Notes: a model not told the origin generated them from the sequence alone. 62,699 bases of DNA from Derxia lacustris (GCF_002105195.1 NZ_MUHU01000029.1:1-62699); one strand, 5' to 3'. Counted from the stretch's first letter, positions 50,835 to 60,018 are shown. Numbers and translations: made by a program.

Positions 50835-52163
50835 ATGAGCAGGACTTTTCTCGCAGCGGCGGCCGCCGCGATGTGCATGACGGCCGGCGGCGCACAGGCC
50901 GGGCAATGGGACAGCGGCGACCTTGGCCTGGGCGAATTCGCCGCCAATGCCCAGGTCACGCTGATCGGCCAGACCAAGCCGCGCTTCAACGCGGCCTACA
51001 GCGGGCCGCTCAGTCTCAAGTCGGAGTACGAGCGCAGCTATTCGATGTCGGCGACGGCCTTTCTGGGCTGGAAGCCGTTCGCCAACACCGAGCTGTTCGC
51101 CAATCCGGAAGTGGTGCAGGGCCTGCCGCTGTCCAGGCTCGCGGGCCTGGGCGGCCTCACCAACGGCGAGATGCAGAAGGTGGGCGGCACCAAGCCCACG
51201 CTGCACCGCGCGCGGCTGTTCATGCGCCAGACCTTCAACCTCGGTGGCGAGCAGGAGCAGCTGGAGCAGGGCCAGAACCAGTTCGCGCACAGCGTGGACC
51301 GGCGCCGGGTGGTGGTCACGCTCGGCAATTTCGCGGCCAACGACGTGTTCGACGACAACGACATCGCGCACGACCCGCGCACCGGCTTTCTCAACTGGAG
51401 CTTTCTCACCTACGGCGCCTGGGACTTTCCGGCCGATGCGCGCGGCTATTCGGTCGGCGGCACGGTGGAATGGATTCATGACGACTGGACCGCGCGCATC
51501 GGCCGCTTCCGCCTGCCCAAGGAGGCGAACGGACTGCCGCTCGCGCCCAATCTGGCGCAGAACCACGGCGACGCGGTCGAGATCGAGCATCGGCATGAAC
51601 TGGCCGGCCGGCCGGGCGCGCTGCGCGTGCTCGGCTTTCGCAACACCACGGCGATGGGCAGCTTCAGCGATGCGCTCGCCGCCGCCGCGCCCGGCACCGT
51701 GCCCGACCTGACCACCGTGCGCCGGCGCCAGGACAAGCGCGGCTTCGGCGTCACCGCCGAGCAGGAGCTGGCCGACGACGTCGCGGCGCAATTGCGCGCC
51801 AGCCGCAGCGACGGCCGCAGCGAGGTGTACGCGTTTGCCGAGATCGATGCGTCGGTCGCGGCGGCGCTGCGCATCGGTGGCGCGCGCTGGGGCCGGGGCG
51901 AGGACAGCGCGGGCCTGGGCGTGGCGCGCAACTCGCTGTCGTCGGCGCATGTGGCTTATCTGCGCGCCGGCGGGCTGGGCTATTTCGTCGGCGATGGCGG
52001 GCTCGATCCGGGCGCGGAGCGCATCTTCGAGGCCTACTACAGCCTCGCGCTCGGCGGCGGCTTCGTGCTCACGCTCGATGGCCAGCACATCGTCGATCCG
52101 GCCTACAACCGGGCGCGCGGGCCGGTGCAGGCGATTGCGCTGCGGCTGCACGGCGAATGGTGA
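50835..52163 (+). CDS. OprB-family carbohydrate porin
   Basis: A 442-aa outer-membrane porin. Signal peptide about 1-23, then alternating beta strands; MRQTFNLGGEQEQLEQGQNQ, RVVVTLGNFAANDVFDDND and DPRTGFLNWSFLTYGAWDF are OprB-type blocks, and the C-terminus is aromatic (Trp). OprB porins admit sugars or small neutral solutes. The start at 50835 is preferred since it opens the signal peptide; upstream in-frame codons are shadow. No sugar genes lie next to it. Confidence 0.87.
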   Translation: MSRTFLAAAAAAMCMTAGGAQAGQWDSGDLGLGEFAANAQVTLIGQTKPRFNAAYSGPLSLKSEYERSYSMSATAFLGWKPFANTELFANPEVVQGLPLSRLAGLGGLTNGEMQKVGGTKPTLHRARLFMRQTFNLGGEQEQLEQGQNQFAHSVDRRRVVVTLGNFAANDVFDDNDIAHDPRTGFLNWSFLTYGAWDFPADARGYSVGGTVEWIHDDWTARIGRFRLPKEANGLPLAPNLAQNHGDAVEIEHRHELAGRPGALRVLGFRNTTAMGSFSDALAAAAPGTVPDLTTVRRRQDKRGFGVTAEQELADDVAAQLRASRSDGRSEVYAFAEIDASVAAALRIGGARWGRGEDSAGLGVARNSLSSAHVAYLRAGGLGYFVGDGGLDPGAERIFEAYYSLALGGGFVLTLDGQHIVDPAYNRARGPVQAIALRLHGEW

Positions 52164-52328
52164 TGCCGCTTGCGCCAGCGCCGGGCGCCGCCGGCCGGCG
52201 CGCTGCGAGACTGGCGCCGTCGCGCCGCGCGCGCGGCATTGTTTTTGCCTAAGCCCGACTGAACCCGCCGCTTGTCGCAAAGCCGACAAGGCAACCGCGA
52301 CGGCCGCGCCGATCCCCCGAGGAAAGTC

Positions 52329-52565
52329 ATGCCGATCTACGAATTCCACTGCAAGGCCTGCGACGAGCAATACGAAGTGCTCGTGCGGTCGTCCACCGTC
52401 GTGACCTGCCCCAAGTGCGGTTCGCAGGATGCCGAGCGTCTCGTCTCGCGCATCGCGCCGCACGGCAAGATCCCCGAGATGCGCCGCAAGATGCGCGCGA
52501 TGGCGGCGGCCGGTGGCGACACCAGCAACTTCAGCAAGAAGGAACACGCCACCTTCAAGAGCTGA
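52329..52565 (+). CDS. FmdB-family zinc-ribbon protein
   Basis: A 78-aa protein beginning MPIYEFHCKACDEQYEVLV, the FmdB/CxxC zinc-ribbon signature, with a second CPKC pair. GAGGAAAG precedes the ATG. These small proteins are widespread, with proposed regulatory or metal-related roles that are not established. Confidence 0.9.
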   Translation: MPIYEFHCKACDEQYEVLVRSSTVVTCPKCGSQDAERLVSRIAPHGKIPEMRRKMRAMAAAGGDTSNFSKKEHATFKS

Positions 52566-52585
52566 TCGCGCGCAGCGCGGTTAGC

Positions 52586-52652
52586 GCGGCCCGTCGTCAC
52601 GGCGGGCCGCTTTCCGGGGCCGGGTTTGCGTCGAGCGAACCCGGCCCCGTTT
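52586..52652. terminator. Two hairpins between FmdB gene and Fe-S gene, bidirectional terminator
   Basis: Hairpin 1: GCGGCCCG (52586-52593) with CGGGCCGC (52603-52610), then TTT. Hairpin 2: GGGGCCGGGTT (52616-52626) with AACCCGGCCCC (52638-52648), then GTTT. They sit between converging genes and can serve both strands, with short T-runs. Confidence 0.65.
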
Positions 52653-52656
52653 GCGT

Positions 52657-54045
52657 TCAGGCCAGCGCGTCCTTCAGCGTGTGCACGAAGTGGCGCGAGC
52701 TGCGCTGGGCGCCGTCGGCGATCTGGCTGCGGCAGCTGGTGCCGTTGGCGATCACCTCGGTCTCGGCCGGCGTGGCGCGCACCGCCGGCAGCAGCGCCAG
52801 CTCGCCCATCTTCATCGAGATGTCGTAGTGCTCGGCCTCGTAGCCGAAGCTGCCGGCCATGCCGCAGCAGCTCGATTCGATGAACTCGACTTCGAGGTTG
52901 GGCACCAGGCCCAGCACCTTGCGCATCGCCTTGAGCGCGCCGAAGGCCTTCTGGTGGCAATGGCCGTGCACCACCGCCTTGCGCGGCGCGGCGTCGGTCT
53001 TGAACGGGATCTTGAGCCGCTTGCCGTCGTGCTCGCGGGCCAGGAATTCCTCCAGCAGCCAGGTGTTCTTGGCGACCTTCTGCGAACGCGCGCCGAGGCC
53101 GAGCTGGTGGTACTCGTCGCGCAGCATGAGCAGGCAGGACGGCTCCAGCCCGAGCACCGGCAGGCCGCGATCGACCATCGGCTCCAGCGCGTCGAGCATG
53201 CGGCTCGCGTGCTCGCGGGCGCGCTCGACAAAGCCGCCCGACAGCGCGGTGCGGCCACAGCACAGCGGCGCCGCGCCGTCGAGCGCGCGCGCGATGTGCA
53301 CCACATAGCCGGCGGCGGTCAGCACCGCGACGGCGGCGTCGGCGGTGGCCGGGTCGAGCTGGTTGGTGAAGCTGTCGACCAGCAGCACCACTTCGCGCAG
53401 CGCCGGCGCGGCGGGCGCATCGGCGGCGGCGGGCAGGGCGGCCGGCGCATACACCGACGGCGAGCGGTCGAGGAAGGCGCTCGGCGCGAGCCGCGGCAGC
53501 GGCCGTTGCGCGGCGATGCCGAAGCGCTGCTCCACGAGCCTGGCCACGAACGGCAGCTTCTCGCGCAGCGTGAGCGCGAAGCCGTGCAGCGGGCCGAACT
53601 TGCGCGCCTGCGCGGCCATTTCCGGGAAGTTGGCGAACCACTTGTCGCGCGTGGAGGCGGGCTCGCGCTCGCGGCGCTGGGCCAGCGCCTCGGTGCGCAG
53701 CGCGGCCATGTCGACGCCGTTGGGGCATTCGCGCTTGCAGCCCTTGCAGCCGACGCACAGGTCCATCGCCTCGGCCAGCTGCGGCGCGAGGAAGGGTTCG
53801 GCGCCGTATTCGCCGTCGAGCGCGGCGCGCAGGGCGGCGGCGCGGGCCTGGGTGGAATGCGCCACGTCGGCGGTGGCGCGGAAGCTCGGGCACATCAGGC
53901 CCTTGGGCGAGGTGCCCTGGCATTGCCGGGCGCCGATGCACACGGCCGTGGCCTTGGCGTAATCGCCGCCGGTGGCGGGGATGTGGGCATAGGCGTCGCC
54001 GGCGCCATAGCTTTCGTAGGCTGACCAGTCGAGATGGGTGCGCAC
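52657..54045 (-). CDS. Iron-sulfur protein, C-terminal half of FAD/Fe-S dehydrogenase family
   Basis: A protein of about 462 aa with the layout of the C-terminal half of fused FAD-linked oxidase/iron-sulfur dehydrogenases (D-lactate or glycolate type): first cluster region CIGARQCQG...LMCPSF, second cluster LCVGCKGCKRECP, then two CCG modules (LCCGRTALSGGF and SSCCGMAGSFGYE). Homology begins near THLDWSAY, exactly at this end of the ORF. The N-terminal FAD domain is missing. GTG 54045 (or TTG 54063) is the only reasonable start; neither has a good SD. It may be a standalone GlpC/LldE-like subunit or a truncated remnant. Confidence 0.75.
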   Translation of the reverse strand: MRTHLDWSAYESYGAGDAYAHIPATGGDYAKATAVCIGARQCQGTSPKGLMCPSFRATADVAHSTQARAAALRAALDGEYGAEPFLAPQLAEAMDLCVGCKGCKRECPNGVDMAALRTEALAQRREREPASTRDKWFANFPEMAAQARKFGPLHGFALTLREKLPFVARLVEQRFGIAAQRPLPRLAPSAFLDRSPSVYAPAALPAAADAPAAPALREVVLLVDSFTNQLDPATADAAVAVLTAAGYVVHIARALDGAAPLCCGRTALSGGFVERAREHASRMLDALEPMVDRGLPVLGLEPSCLLMLRDEYHQLGLGARSQKVAKNTWLLEEFLAREHDGKRLKIPFKTDAAPRKAVVHGHCHQKAFGALKAMRKVLGLVPNLEVEFIESSCCGMAGSFGYEAEHYDISMKMGELALLPAVRATPAETEVIANGTSCRSQIADGAQRSSRHFVHTLKDALA

Positions 54046-54228
54046 TTTTTGTATGTGACTCAAGGAGGAAGACCCGGCTCGCGATGCAAGACGGGTGCCG
54101 AAGGCTTTTTGTCGGCTTTGTCGTGTGGCAAAGGACTTGCACAAAGCCCATTGTTCCGGCGCCCGTGGCGTGCTTGTCGCGCCCGCCGGCGTCGCGCTTT
54201 TGTCCACAACCACTGTTCGACACGCGCC

Positions 54229-55218
54229 ATGACGCCACCAAGAATCGGCTACCTCTGTCTCTGCGAAAACCCGACGGCCGAGGCCAGCCGGGCGCTGATC
54301 CGCCAGTTCGTCCTCGTGCGCGAGGCCGACCGCATGGGCTTCGACGACATCTGGATCGGCGAGCAGCATTTCGACGATGTCTGGCCCACCGGCGCCGCCA
54401 TCGCGCTGCTCGGCCATCTGTCGGGCGTGACCACCAAGGCGCGCATCGGCTCGGCCGCGCTGCTCGCCGGCCTGCGCGATCCGGTCGGTCTGGCCGAGGA
54501 CATCGCCACGCTCGATCTGCTCAGCAAGGGCCGGCTCAATCTCGGTATCGGCCGCGGCTCGCCGTTCACGTCCATCGGCAAGCATTTCCGCATGGACGAG
54601 GCGATGGTCGAGTCGCGGATGTTCGAGGCGATGGAACTCATCGCCAAGCTGTTCGCCGAGACCGACGTGAGCTTTGAAGGCAAGCACTTCAAGACCGAAA
54701 ACCTCACGCTGGTGCCGCGCCCGTCGCAGCCGGTGCCGACCTGGATGGCCGCCAGCACCGAGGCCAACATCCGCACCGCCGCGCGCCTGGGCCACGGCCT
54801 GATGGGCGGCGCCACGTGGACGGTGGCGCGCCTGCAAGCCGCCGCCGCGCTCTACCGCGAAGCCTCGGGCGGCGCGGACCCCAAGTTCGTCGTGCCGCGC
54901 TTCTGCATGACGGCCGCCACGCGCGAGGAAGCCGTCGCCATCGCCGAGCCCTATTTCGCCAGCCTCGCCACTCGGCTCGCCAAGCTCGGCGTCAACGAGG
55001 ACCTGTCGCAGTCGGTCGCGCTCGACCCGGCCGCGCTGCTGGAGATGTCGATCGTCGGCAGCTACGAGGAAGTGGCCACCAAGATCAAGGCGCTGAGCGA
55101 ATCGCTCGGCGGCGCCTACAGCGTGCCGCTCATCCCCACCAGCGGCCAGTTCGACACGGTCAAGCACTGCCTCGCCGATCTGGTCGACGAAGTGCGCAAG
55201 CTGCTGATGGACGACTGA
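54229..55218 (+). CDS. LLM-class flavin-dependent oxidoreductase
   Basis: A 329-aa luciferase-like monooxygenase-fold enzyme using reduced FMN or F420-type chemistry. [38 protein letters not shown] and [12 protein letters not shown] are the conserved strand-loop blocks of the TIM-barrel. Substrate unknown. ATG 54229 is chosen because [14 protein letters not shown] starts the first strand; upstream open frame reads as shadow. Separated by 183 bp from the divergent Fe-S gene. Confidence 0.9.
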   Translation: MTPPRIGYLCLCENPTAEASRALIRQFVLVREADRMGFDDIWIGEQHFDDVWPTGAAIALLGHLSGVTTKARIGSAALLAGLRDPVGLAEDIATLDLLSKGRLNLGIGRGSPFTSIGKHFRMDEAMVESRMFEAMELIAKLFAETDVSFEGKHFKTENLTLVPRPSQPVPTWMAASTEANIRTAARLGHGLMGGATWTVARLQAAAALYREASGGADPKFVVPRFCMTAATREEAVAIAEPYFASLATRLAKLGVNEDLSQSVALDPAALLEMSIVGSYEEVATKIKALSESLGGAYSVPLIPTSGQFDTVKHCLADLVDEVRKLLMDD

Positions 55219-55276
55219 GCAGGCAGGGCGGGGCGCGCGGCCGGCTGCACCGCCGGCCGCGCCTAAAATCGGCCGC

Positions 55277-56338
55277 ATGACCGACACCACCGCCCCCGCC
55301 GCCACGCCCTCGTCCCTCACGCTCCGCCGCCCGGACGACTGGCATCTCCACCTGCGCGACGGCGCCGCCCTGGCCGCCGTGCTGCCCGACACGGCGCGCC
55401 AGTTCGCGCGCGCCATCGTCATGCCCAATCTCAAGCCGCCGGTCACCACCACCGCGCTGGCCGCCGAATACCGCGCGCGCATCCTTGCCGCGCTGCCTGC
55501 CGGCATGAGCTTCGATCCGCTCATGACGCTCTACCTCACCGACAACACGCCGCCCGACGAGATCCGGCGCGCCCGCGAGTCGGGCTTCGTGCACGCCGTC
55601 AAGCTCTATCCGGCCGGCGCCACCACCAATTCCGACGCCGGCGTCACCAGCCTCGCCAGGTGCGCGAAGACACTCGAAGCCATGCAGGAAGCTGGCATGC
55701 CGCTCTGCGTGCATGGCGAAGTCACCGATCCGGGCATCGACGTGTTCGACCGCGAGGCGGTGTTCATCGAGCGCGAGCTGATTCCGCTGCGCCGCGACTT
55801 CCCCGAATTGCGCATCGTGTTCGAGCACATCACCACGCGCGACGCAGCCCAGTTCGTGGCCGAGGCCGACGAGCGCATCGGCGCCACCATCACCGCGCAT
55901 CACCTGCTCTACAACCGCAATGCCATCTTCACGGGCGGCGTGCGGCCGCACTGGTATTGCCTGCCCATCCTCAAGCGCGAGCTGCATCGCGAGGCGCTGC
56001 TGGCCGCCGCGACCTCGGGCAGCAACAAATTCTTTCTCGGCACCGACTCCGCGCCGCATGCCAAAGGCGCCAAGGAAACGGCCTGCGGCTGCGCCGGTTG
56101 CTACACCGCGCTACATGCGATGGAGCTTTATGCAACGGCCTTCGAGCAGGCCGGCGCGCTGGCAAAACTTGAGGCCTTTGCGAGCGAGAACGGGCCGGAC
56201 TTCTACGGACTGCCCAGAAACGAAGGTCGGCTTACCCTGCGCCGCGAGCCCTTCGAAATCCCCGGATCGCTCGCCTATGACCGCGATCAACTCGTGCCCC
56301 TGGCTGCTGGAACTGTCCTGAATTGGCACGTCGTCTGA
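55277..56338 (+). CDS. pyrC: Dihydroorotase, class II
   Basis: A 353-aa dihydroorotase catalysing the reversible cyclisation of carbamoyl-aspartate in pyrimidine synthesis. Metal ligands HLHLRDG near 24-27, carboxylated Lys in [16 protein letters not shown] (about 112), His clusters in HGEVTD and [12 protein letters not shown], and DSAPH(A) near 260. Length fits E. coli PyrC (348 aa). A standalone gene; no other pyr genes nearby. Confidence 0.95.
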   Translation: MTDTTAPAATPSSLTLRRPDDWHLHLRDGAALAAVLPDTARQFARAIVMPNLKPPVTTTALAAEYRARILAALPAGMSFDPLMTLYLTDNTPPDEIRRARESGFVHAVKLYPAGATTNSDAGVTSLARCAKTLEAMQEAGMPLCVHGEVTDPGIDVFDREAVFIERELIPLRRDFPELRIVFEHITTRDAAQFVAEADERIGATITAHHLLYNRNAIFTGGVRPHWYCLPILKRELHREALLAAATSGSNKFFLGTDSAPHAKGAKETACGCAGCYTALHAMELYATAFEQAGALAKLEAFASENGPDFYGLPRNEGRLTLRREPFEIPGSLAYDRDQLVPLAAGTVLNWHVV

Positions 56339-56460
56339 GGCCAACGCAGTGCTGCACCGCGTCATGCACGAAACCGATCGCTTCGATTAAGGTCCACCCG
56401 CTCGCGCGCGCACCCCTTCCGGTGACAGCGCGCGACGACCTGCCAACCCAAAGGACTGTC

Positions 56461-56745
56461 ATGAGCCAAACCGATCTGTCGCGTCGCCAAGTGTTCAAGA
56501 TGGCCGGCGCGCTCGCCGCCATCCCCGTTCTCGCCGTCTGCGGCAGCGCCCATGCCGCGACCAACGCCGCCATGCGCAACGCGCTGAAGTATCAGGACAC
56601 CCCGAACGGCGACAAGCATTGCGCCAGCTGCATCCAGTTCGTGCCGGGCGCCAAGCCGACCGACAAGGGCGGCTGCAACGCCATCCCCGGCGATACCGAA
56701 ATCAGCCCGAACGGCTTCTGCGGCGCCTGGGTTCAGAAGAAGTGA
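56461..56745 (+). CDS. High-potential iron-sulfur protein (HiPIP)
   Basis: A 94-aa periplasmic electron carrier. Tat signal SRRQVFKMAGALAAIPVLA, processed after AHA; the mature domain has the four cluster cysteines in HCASCIQF, GGCNAI and GFCGAWV, the HiPIP pattern. It could feed electrons to the nearby respiratory chain, though no direct partner is encoded. ATG 56461 begins at the Tat signal; upstream open frame is noise. Confidence 0.93.
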   Translation: MSQTDLSRRQVFKMAGALAAIPVLAVCGSAHAATNAAMRNALKYQDTPNGDKHCASCIQFVPGAKPTDKGGCNAIPGDTEISPNGFCGAWVQKK

Positions 56746-56750
56746 TCCCG

Positions 56751-56768
56751 GCCCGGCGAATGCCGGGC
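56751..56768. repeat. Hairpin GCCCGGC-GAAT-GCCGGGC
   Basis: A perfect 7-bp stem with a GAAT loop, directly after the HiPIP stop and 7 bp before the larger terminator hairpin. It lacks a T-run; it may stabilise the mRNA 3' end. Confidence 0.55.
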
Positions 56769-56774
56769 GGAATG

Positions 56775-56818
56775 GCAGAACGGCCGCCTCCGGATACCGG
56801 GGCGGCCGTTCTGCTTTT
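56775..56818 (+). terminator. Strong rho-independent terminator after HiPIP gene
   Basis: GCAGAACGGCCGCC (56775-56788) pairs perfectly with GGCGGCCGTTCTGC (56801-56814), 14 bp, loop TCCGGATACCGG that folds further, then TTTT. The symmetry makes it usable on the other strand for the tRNA-Phe transcript as well, though with no T-run on that side. Confidence 0.88.
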
Positions 56819-56915
56819 GGGACTGGGAATCGGGCAGCGCGCGCGGCTGAAAACTGCGCGCCGCAAAGCAAAACGGGCTGGCCGCTTGCGCTGCCAACCC
56901 GTTTGCCGAAATTCT

Positions 56916-56991
56916 TGGTGGCCAGAGGCGGAATCGAACCACCGACACGCGGATTTTCAATCCGCTGCTCTACCGACTGAGCTATCTGGCC
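56916..56991 (-). tRNA. tRNA-Phe (GAA)
   Basis: A 76-nt tRNA including encoded CCA (56916-56918). On the minus strand it opens GGCCAGATAGCTCAG, has anticodon stem-loop CGGATTGAAAATCCG with anticodon GAA, T-loop GGTTCGATTCC, and acceptor stem GGCCAGA/TCTGGCC closed with discriminator A. Located between the HiPIP and UbiH-type genes. Confidence 0.97.
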
Positions 56992-57121
56992 AACTGCTGA
57001 GCCCGCAATTATAGACAGACTTTTCGGAATTGCACGCAGCATGTTCAGCAGACTGCGGCGAGAAAGCCACGAATCGCGGTCTATGATGGCGCCCTCCCGT
57101 TTCAACCCGCCCTCAATCATC

Positions 57122-58327
57122 GTGAACAACGCCAGTTTCGATCTCGTCGTCGCCGGTCGCGGAGCGGTTGGCAGTGCGGTCGCCATCGGTGCCGCGCAGC
57201 TGGGGCTGTCGGTGTTGCTGGTCGGGCCGAAGCCGGCGCCGGTGCGCGAAACCTGGGATCTGCGCGTATTTGCCATCTCGGCCGCGTCGATGCGGCTGCT
57301 GGAGCGGCTGCGCATCGCCGGCCAGCTCGACCGCGAACGCATGGCGCCGGTCTACGACATGCTCGTGCATGGCGATGCGGCGCCGGCAAGGCTGCGCTTC
57401 TCGGCCTACGAGGCCTGCGTGCGCGAGCTGGCGCACATCGTCGAGGGCCGCAATCTGCAACGCGCGCTGGCGCTCGGCTGCGAGCTGAATCCGCGCATCA
57501 CCATTGCCGACGACGAAGTGACCGGCGTGGCCATCGACGCGGCCGAAGCGCGCGTCACGCTCGGGCGCGGCAGTGCGCGCGCCCGGCTGCTGGTCGCGGC
57601 CGACGGCGCCCGCTCCACGCTGCGCGCCGCCGCCGGCCTGAGCAGCGACATCCGCGCCTACGGTCATTCGGGCGTGGTCACCGATCTGCTCTGCGAACGG
57701 CCGCATGGCGATGTCGCGCGGCAGTGGTTTCTCGGGCCCGAGGCGAGCGGCGCCATCCTCGCGCTGCTGCCCTTGCCGCGCGCCGGTCTGGCCGACGAAG
57801 GCGAGGGCGCCTCGCGCCATGTGTCGATGGTGTTCTCGGTGCCCGAGTCGCGCGCCGACGCGCTCGTGGCGATGGACGACGCCGCGCTCGCCACCGAGGT
57901 CGAAGCCGCCTGCGGATCGGCGCTCGGTCGCATGCGCGTGCTGACGCGGCCGGCGGCCTTCCCGCTGCGCTTCATGCACGGGTCGCCGGTGGTGGCGCCG
58001 CGCATCGCGCTGGTTGGCGACGCCGCGCATCTCATGCATCCGCTGGCCGGGCAGGGGCTCAATGCCGGCCTGCTCGATGCCGCCGCGCTGCTCGACGTGC
58101 TGGCGGCGCGCGAGCCGATGCGCGACCTCGGCGATCTCAAGCTGCTGCGCCGTTATCCGCGCGCGCGGCGCGAAGACCTCGCGCTGATGCTCACCGCCAC
58201 CGACACGTTGCAACGCCTGTTCAGCACCACCGATCCGCTGCTCGGCATGCTGCGCAATGCCGGCATGGATCTGCTCGACCGGGTCGGCCCGCTCAAGAAT
58301 CGCCTCATCCGCCACGCGCTCGGCTGA
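57122..58327 (+). CDS. UbiH/UbiF-type FAD monooxygenase
   Basis: A 401-aa aromatic hydroxylase of the UbiH/UbiF/Coq6 family involved in ubiquinone ring hydroxylation. N-terminal FAD motif FDLVVAGRGAVGSAVA (GxGxxG intact), middle VAADGARSTLR, and GDAAHLMHPLAGQGLNAGL near the C-terminus. Which ring position is not decided by sequence. Start: GTG 57122 gives a normal UbiH N-terminus; ATG at 57083/57086 or 57041 would add up to 27 residues. No start has a good SD. Followed 23 bp later by dsbC. Confidence 0.9.
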   Translation: MNNASFDLVVAGRGAVGSAVAIGAAQLGLSVLLVGPKPAPVRETWDLRVFAISAASMRLLERLRIAGQLDRERMAPVYDMLVHGDAAPARLRFSAYEACVRELAHIVEGRNLQRALALGCELNPRITIADDEVTGVAIDAAEARVTLGRGSARARLLVAADGARSTLRAAAGLSSDIRAYGHSGVVTDLLCERPHGDVARQWFLGPEASGAILALLPLPRAGLADEGEGASRHVSMVFSVPESRADALVAMDDAALATEVEAACGSALGRMRVLTRPAAFPLRFMHGSPVVAPRIALVGDAAHLMHPLAGQGLNAGLLDAAALLDVLAAREPMRDLGDLKLLRRYPRARREDLALMLTATDTLQRLFSTTDPLLGMLRNAGMDLLDRVGPLKNRLIRHALG

Positions 58328-58350
58328 ATCGGCGCGCCCCAAGGAATCCC

Positions 58351-59184
58351 ATGACGCTTCGCCTCACCCAACCTCGCGTCGCGCTTGCGGCGCTCGTCGC
58401 AGCTGCCGCACTCGCCTTCGGCGCCGCCGCGCTCGCCACCGACAAGGCGCCGGCCAAGCCCGCCGCCGACAAGCCCGCCGCCGGCAAGTCGGCCGCCAAG
58501 CCGGTCGATGCCGCGACCGCCGCCACCATCGCCAGCATCAAGGCCAGGCTCGCCGAGCGTCTCGGCGCCAGTGCGCCGCCGGCCAGCGAGGTGCGCAAGC
58601 TGCCTTACGGCGACCTGTGGGAAGTGCAGCTCGGCGATGAGCTGGCCTACACCGATTCGGCCGCCGAGCTGCTCATCGTCGGCGCGGTGTTCGAGACCCG
58701 CACGCGCAAGAACCTGACCCAGGCGCGCACCGACGAACTCACGCAGGTGGCGTTCAACGATCTGCCGCTCGATCTGGCGCAGAAGAGCGTGCACGGCAAG
58801 GGCGAGCGGGTGCTGGCGGTCTTCGTCGATCCCAACTGCGGCTATTGCAAGCGCTTCGAGCAGGCGCTCAAGGCCACCGACAACCTCACGCTCTACCGCT
58901 TCTACTACCCGGTGCTGGGCGACGATTCGGTGACCAAGTCGCGCCAGCTCTGGTGCACCTCGCAGCGCGAAAAGGCCTGGCAGGACTGGATGCTGGAAGG
59001 CAAGGCGCCCGAAGGTAAGGGCGATTGCGAGAACCCGATCGACCGCACCGTGGCGCTCGGCAAGAAGCTGCGCGTGACCGGCACGCCGACGCTGATCCTG
59101 GCCGACGGCAAGCGCATTCCCGGCGCGATCGAGGCGGCCCAGCTCGAAGCCGCGCTCCAGCAGGCCGGCAGCGGCAAGCACTGA
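58351..59184 (+). CDS. dsbC: Thiol:disulfide isomerase DsbC
   Basis: A 277-aa periplasmic disulfide isomerase. Signal peptide to about residue 30, an Ala/Lys/Pro linker, N-terminal dimerisation region, thioredoxin-like domain with active site DPNCGYCKRFE, cis-Pro in GTPTLI, and the second Cys pair (LWCTSQ, DCENP) typical of DsbC. AAGGAA precedes the ATG at 58351. Probably co-transcribed with the UbiH-type gene. Confidence 0.93.
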   Translation: MTLRLTQPRVALAALVAAAALAFGAAALATDKAPAKPAADKPAAGKSAAKPVDAATAATIASIKARLAERLGASAPPASEVRKLPYGDLWEVQLGDELAYTDSAAELLIVGAVFETRTRKNLTQARTDELTQVAFNDLPLDLAQKSVHGKGERVLAVFVDPNCGYCKRFEQALKATDNLTLYRFYYPVLGDDSVTKSRQLWCTSQREKAWQDWMLEGKAPEGKGDCENPIDRTVALGKKLRVTGTPTLILADGKRIPGAIEAAQLEAALQQAGSGKH

Positions 59185-59221
59185 TTTCCGCGCGCCGGGG
59201 CGTTCTGCCCGGGCCGAATTG

Positions 59222-59256
59222 CAATGGCCGGCCGCTGCGCCGGCCATTGTCGTTTC
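59222..59256 (+). terminator. Terminator hairpin after dsbC
   Basis: CAATGGCCGGC (59222-59232) pairs perfectly with GCCGGCCATTG (59239-59249), loop CGCTGC, followed by TCGTTT. The U-tract is interrupted, so efficiency is uncertain. Confidence 0.7.
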
Positions 59257-59314
59257 TGCGCTTTCCGTTTCCGCAAGCTCGCTTCGCGCGTCCCCGAACT
59301 TTGCGTTCGTGCAA

Positions 59315-59338
59315 TAATTTCAGTAATTACTGAAATTA
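59315..59338. promoter_or_regulatory. Perfect 24-bp palindromic operator
   Basis: The sequence is exactly self-complementary over 24 bp; half-site TAATTTCAGTAA. It is the most AT-rich spot in the region and lies 12 bp before the leader ORF ATG and 62 bp before the regulator ATG. It is therefore the probable autoregulatory site of the GbsR/MarR-like protein, controlling the regulator and likely cioAB. Confidence 0.75.
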
Positions 59339-59350
59339 CAGGAGGTTCAT

Positions 59351-59404
59351 ATGAGCCAGCGCAAGGCCGTTTCCGCCATCGCATTGCCTGCGAGCCGCAC
59401 ATGA
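59351..59404 (+). CDS. 17-codon leader ORF ahead of regulator
   Basis: ATG at 59351 follows a consensus AGGAGG (59340-59345) at 5 nt. It encodes MSQRKAVSAIALPASRT and its TGA overlaps the regulator ATG as ATGA (59401-59404). Two readings: a real leader that translationally couples the regulator, or the displaced N-terminus of the regulator caused by a one-base frameshift. The regulator's own ATG has no comparable SD. Confidence 0.5.
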   Translation: MSQRKAVSAIALPASRT

Positions 59405-59940
59405 CGCCGCTGGTGCAGCGCTTCGTGATGCATTTCGGCGAGATGGGCAGCCGCTGGGGCATCAACCGCACGGTTGGGCAGATGTATGCGCTGATCTTTC
59501 TGGCGCCGGCGCCGATCAATGCCGACCAGATCGCCGAGGAGCTCGGCTTCTCGCGCTCGAACGTGAGCATGGGGCTCAAGGAGCTGACCAGCTGGCGGCT
59601 GGTGAAGCTGTCGCATCAGCCCGGCGACCGGCGCGAATACTTCTCGGCGCCCGAAGACGTCTGGACCATCTTCCGCACGCTGGCCGAGGAACGCCGGCGG
59701 CGCGAAGTCGATCCAACCCTGTCGATGCTGCGCGACGCCGTGCTCGAAGACGCCAGCAGTCCCGACGACCGCCATGCCCAGGACCGCATGCGCGAGATGC
59801 ACGACTTCATCGAGCTGCTCATGGGCTGGTTCGACGACGTGAACCGGCTCGAACCCGCCACGCTCGAAAAGCTGATGAAGCTGGGCACCGGCGTGGTGAA
59901 GCTGCTGGAGCTGACCGACAAGCTCAAGCTCGGCCGCTGA
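59401..59940 (+). CDS. GbsR/MarR-like transcriptional regulator
   Basis: A 179-aa winged-helix regulator. RFVMHFGEMGSRWGINRTVG near the N-terminus and ADQIAEELGFSRSNVSMGLKEL as the recognition helix are the GbsR-type MarR signature; GDRREYFSAPEDVWTIFRTL forms the wing and following helix; the C-terminus is helical (dimerisation). It lies 78 bp upstream of cioA in the same direction, a conserved regulator-bd oxidase neighbourhood in betaproteobacteria by my recollection. Likely binds the 24-bp palindrome. Start may lie further upstream if the leader ORF reflects a frameshift. Confidence 0.87.
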   Translation: MTPLVQRFVMHFGEMGSRWGINRTVGQMYALIFLAPAPINADQIAEELGFSRSNVSMGLKELTSWRLVKLSHQPGDRREYFSAPEDVWTIFRTLAEERRRREVDPTLSMLRDAVLEDASSPDDRHAQDRMREMHDFIELLMGWFDDVNRLEPATLEKLMKLGTGVVKLLELTDKLKLGR

Positions 59941-60018
59941 CGCCGGCTAAGCAACGACCTGCGTGCCACGACGCGCGGGCGACACGGGACGATTCGCAAT
60001 CAACCGAGGCGCAAAGCA

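Noticed and set aside
54064..55524. Upstream extension of the Fe-S frame antisense to the LLM and pyrC genes
   Set aside because: Homology to Fe-S dehydrogenases stops at about 54045; beyond it the frame is a shadow of the LLM oxidoreductase gene.
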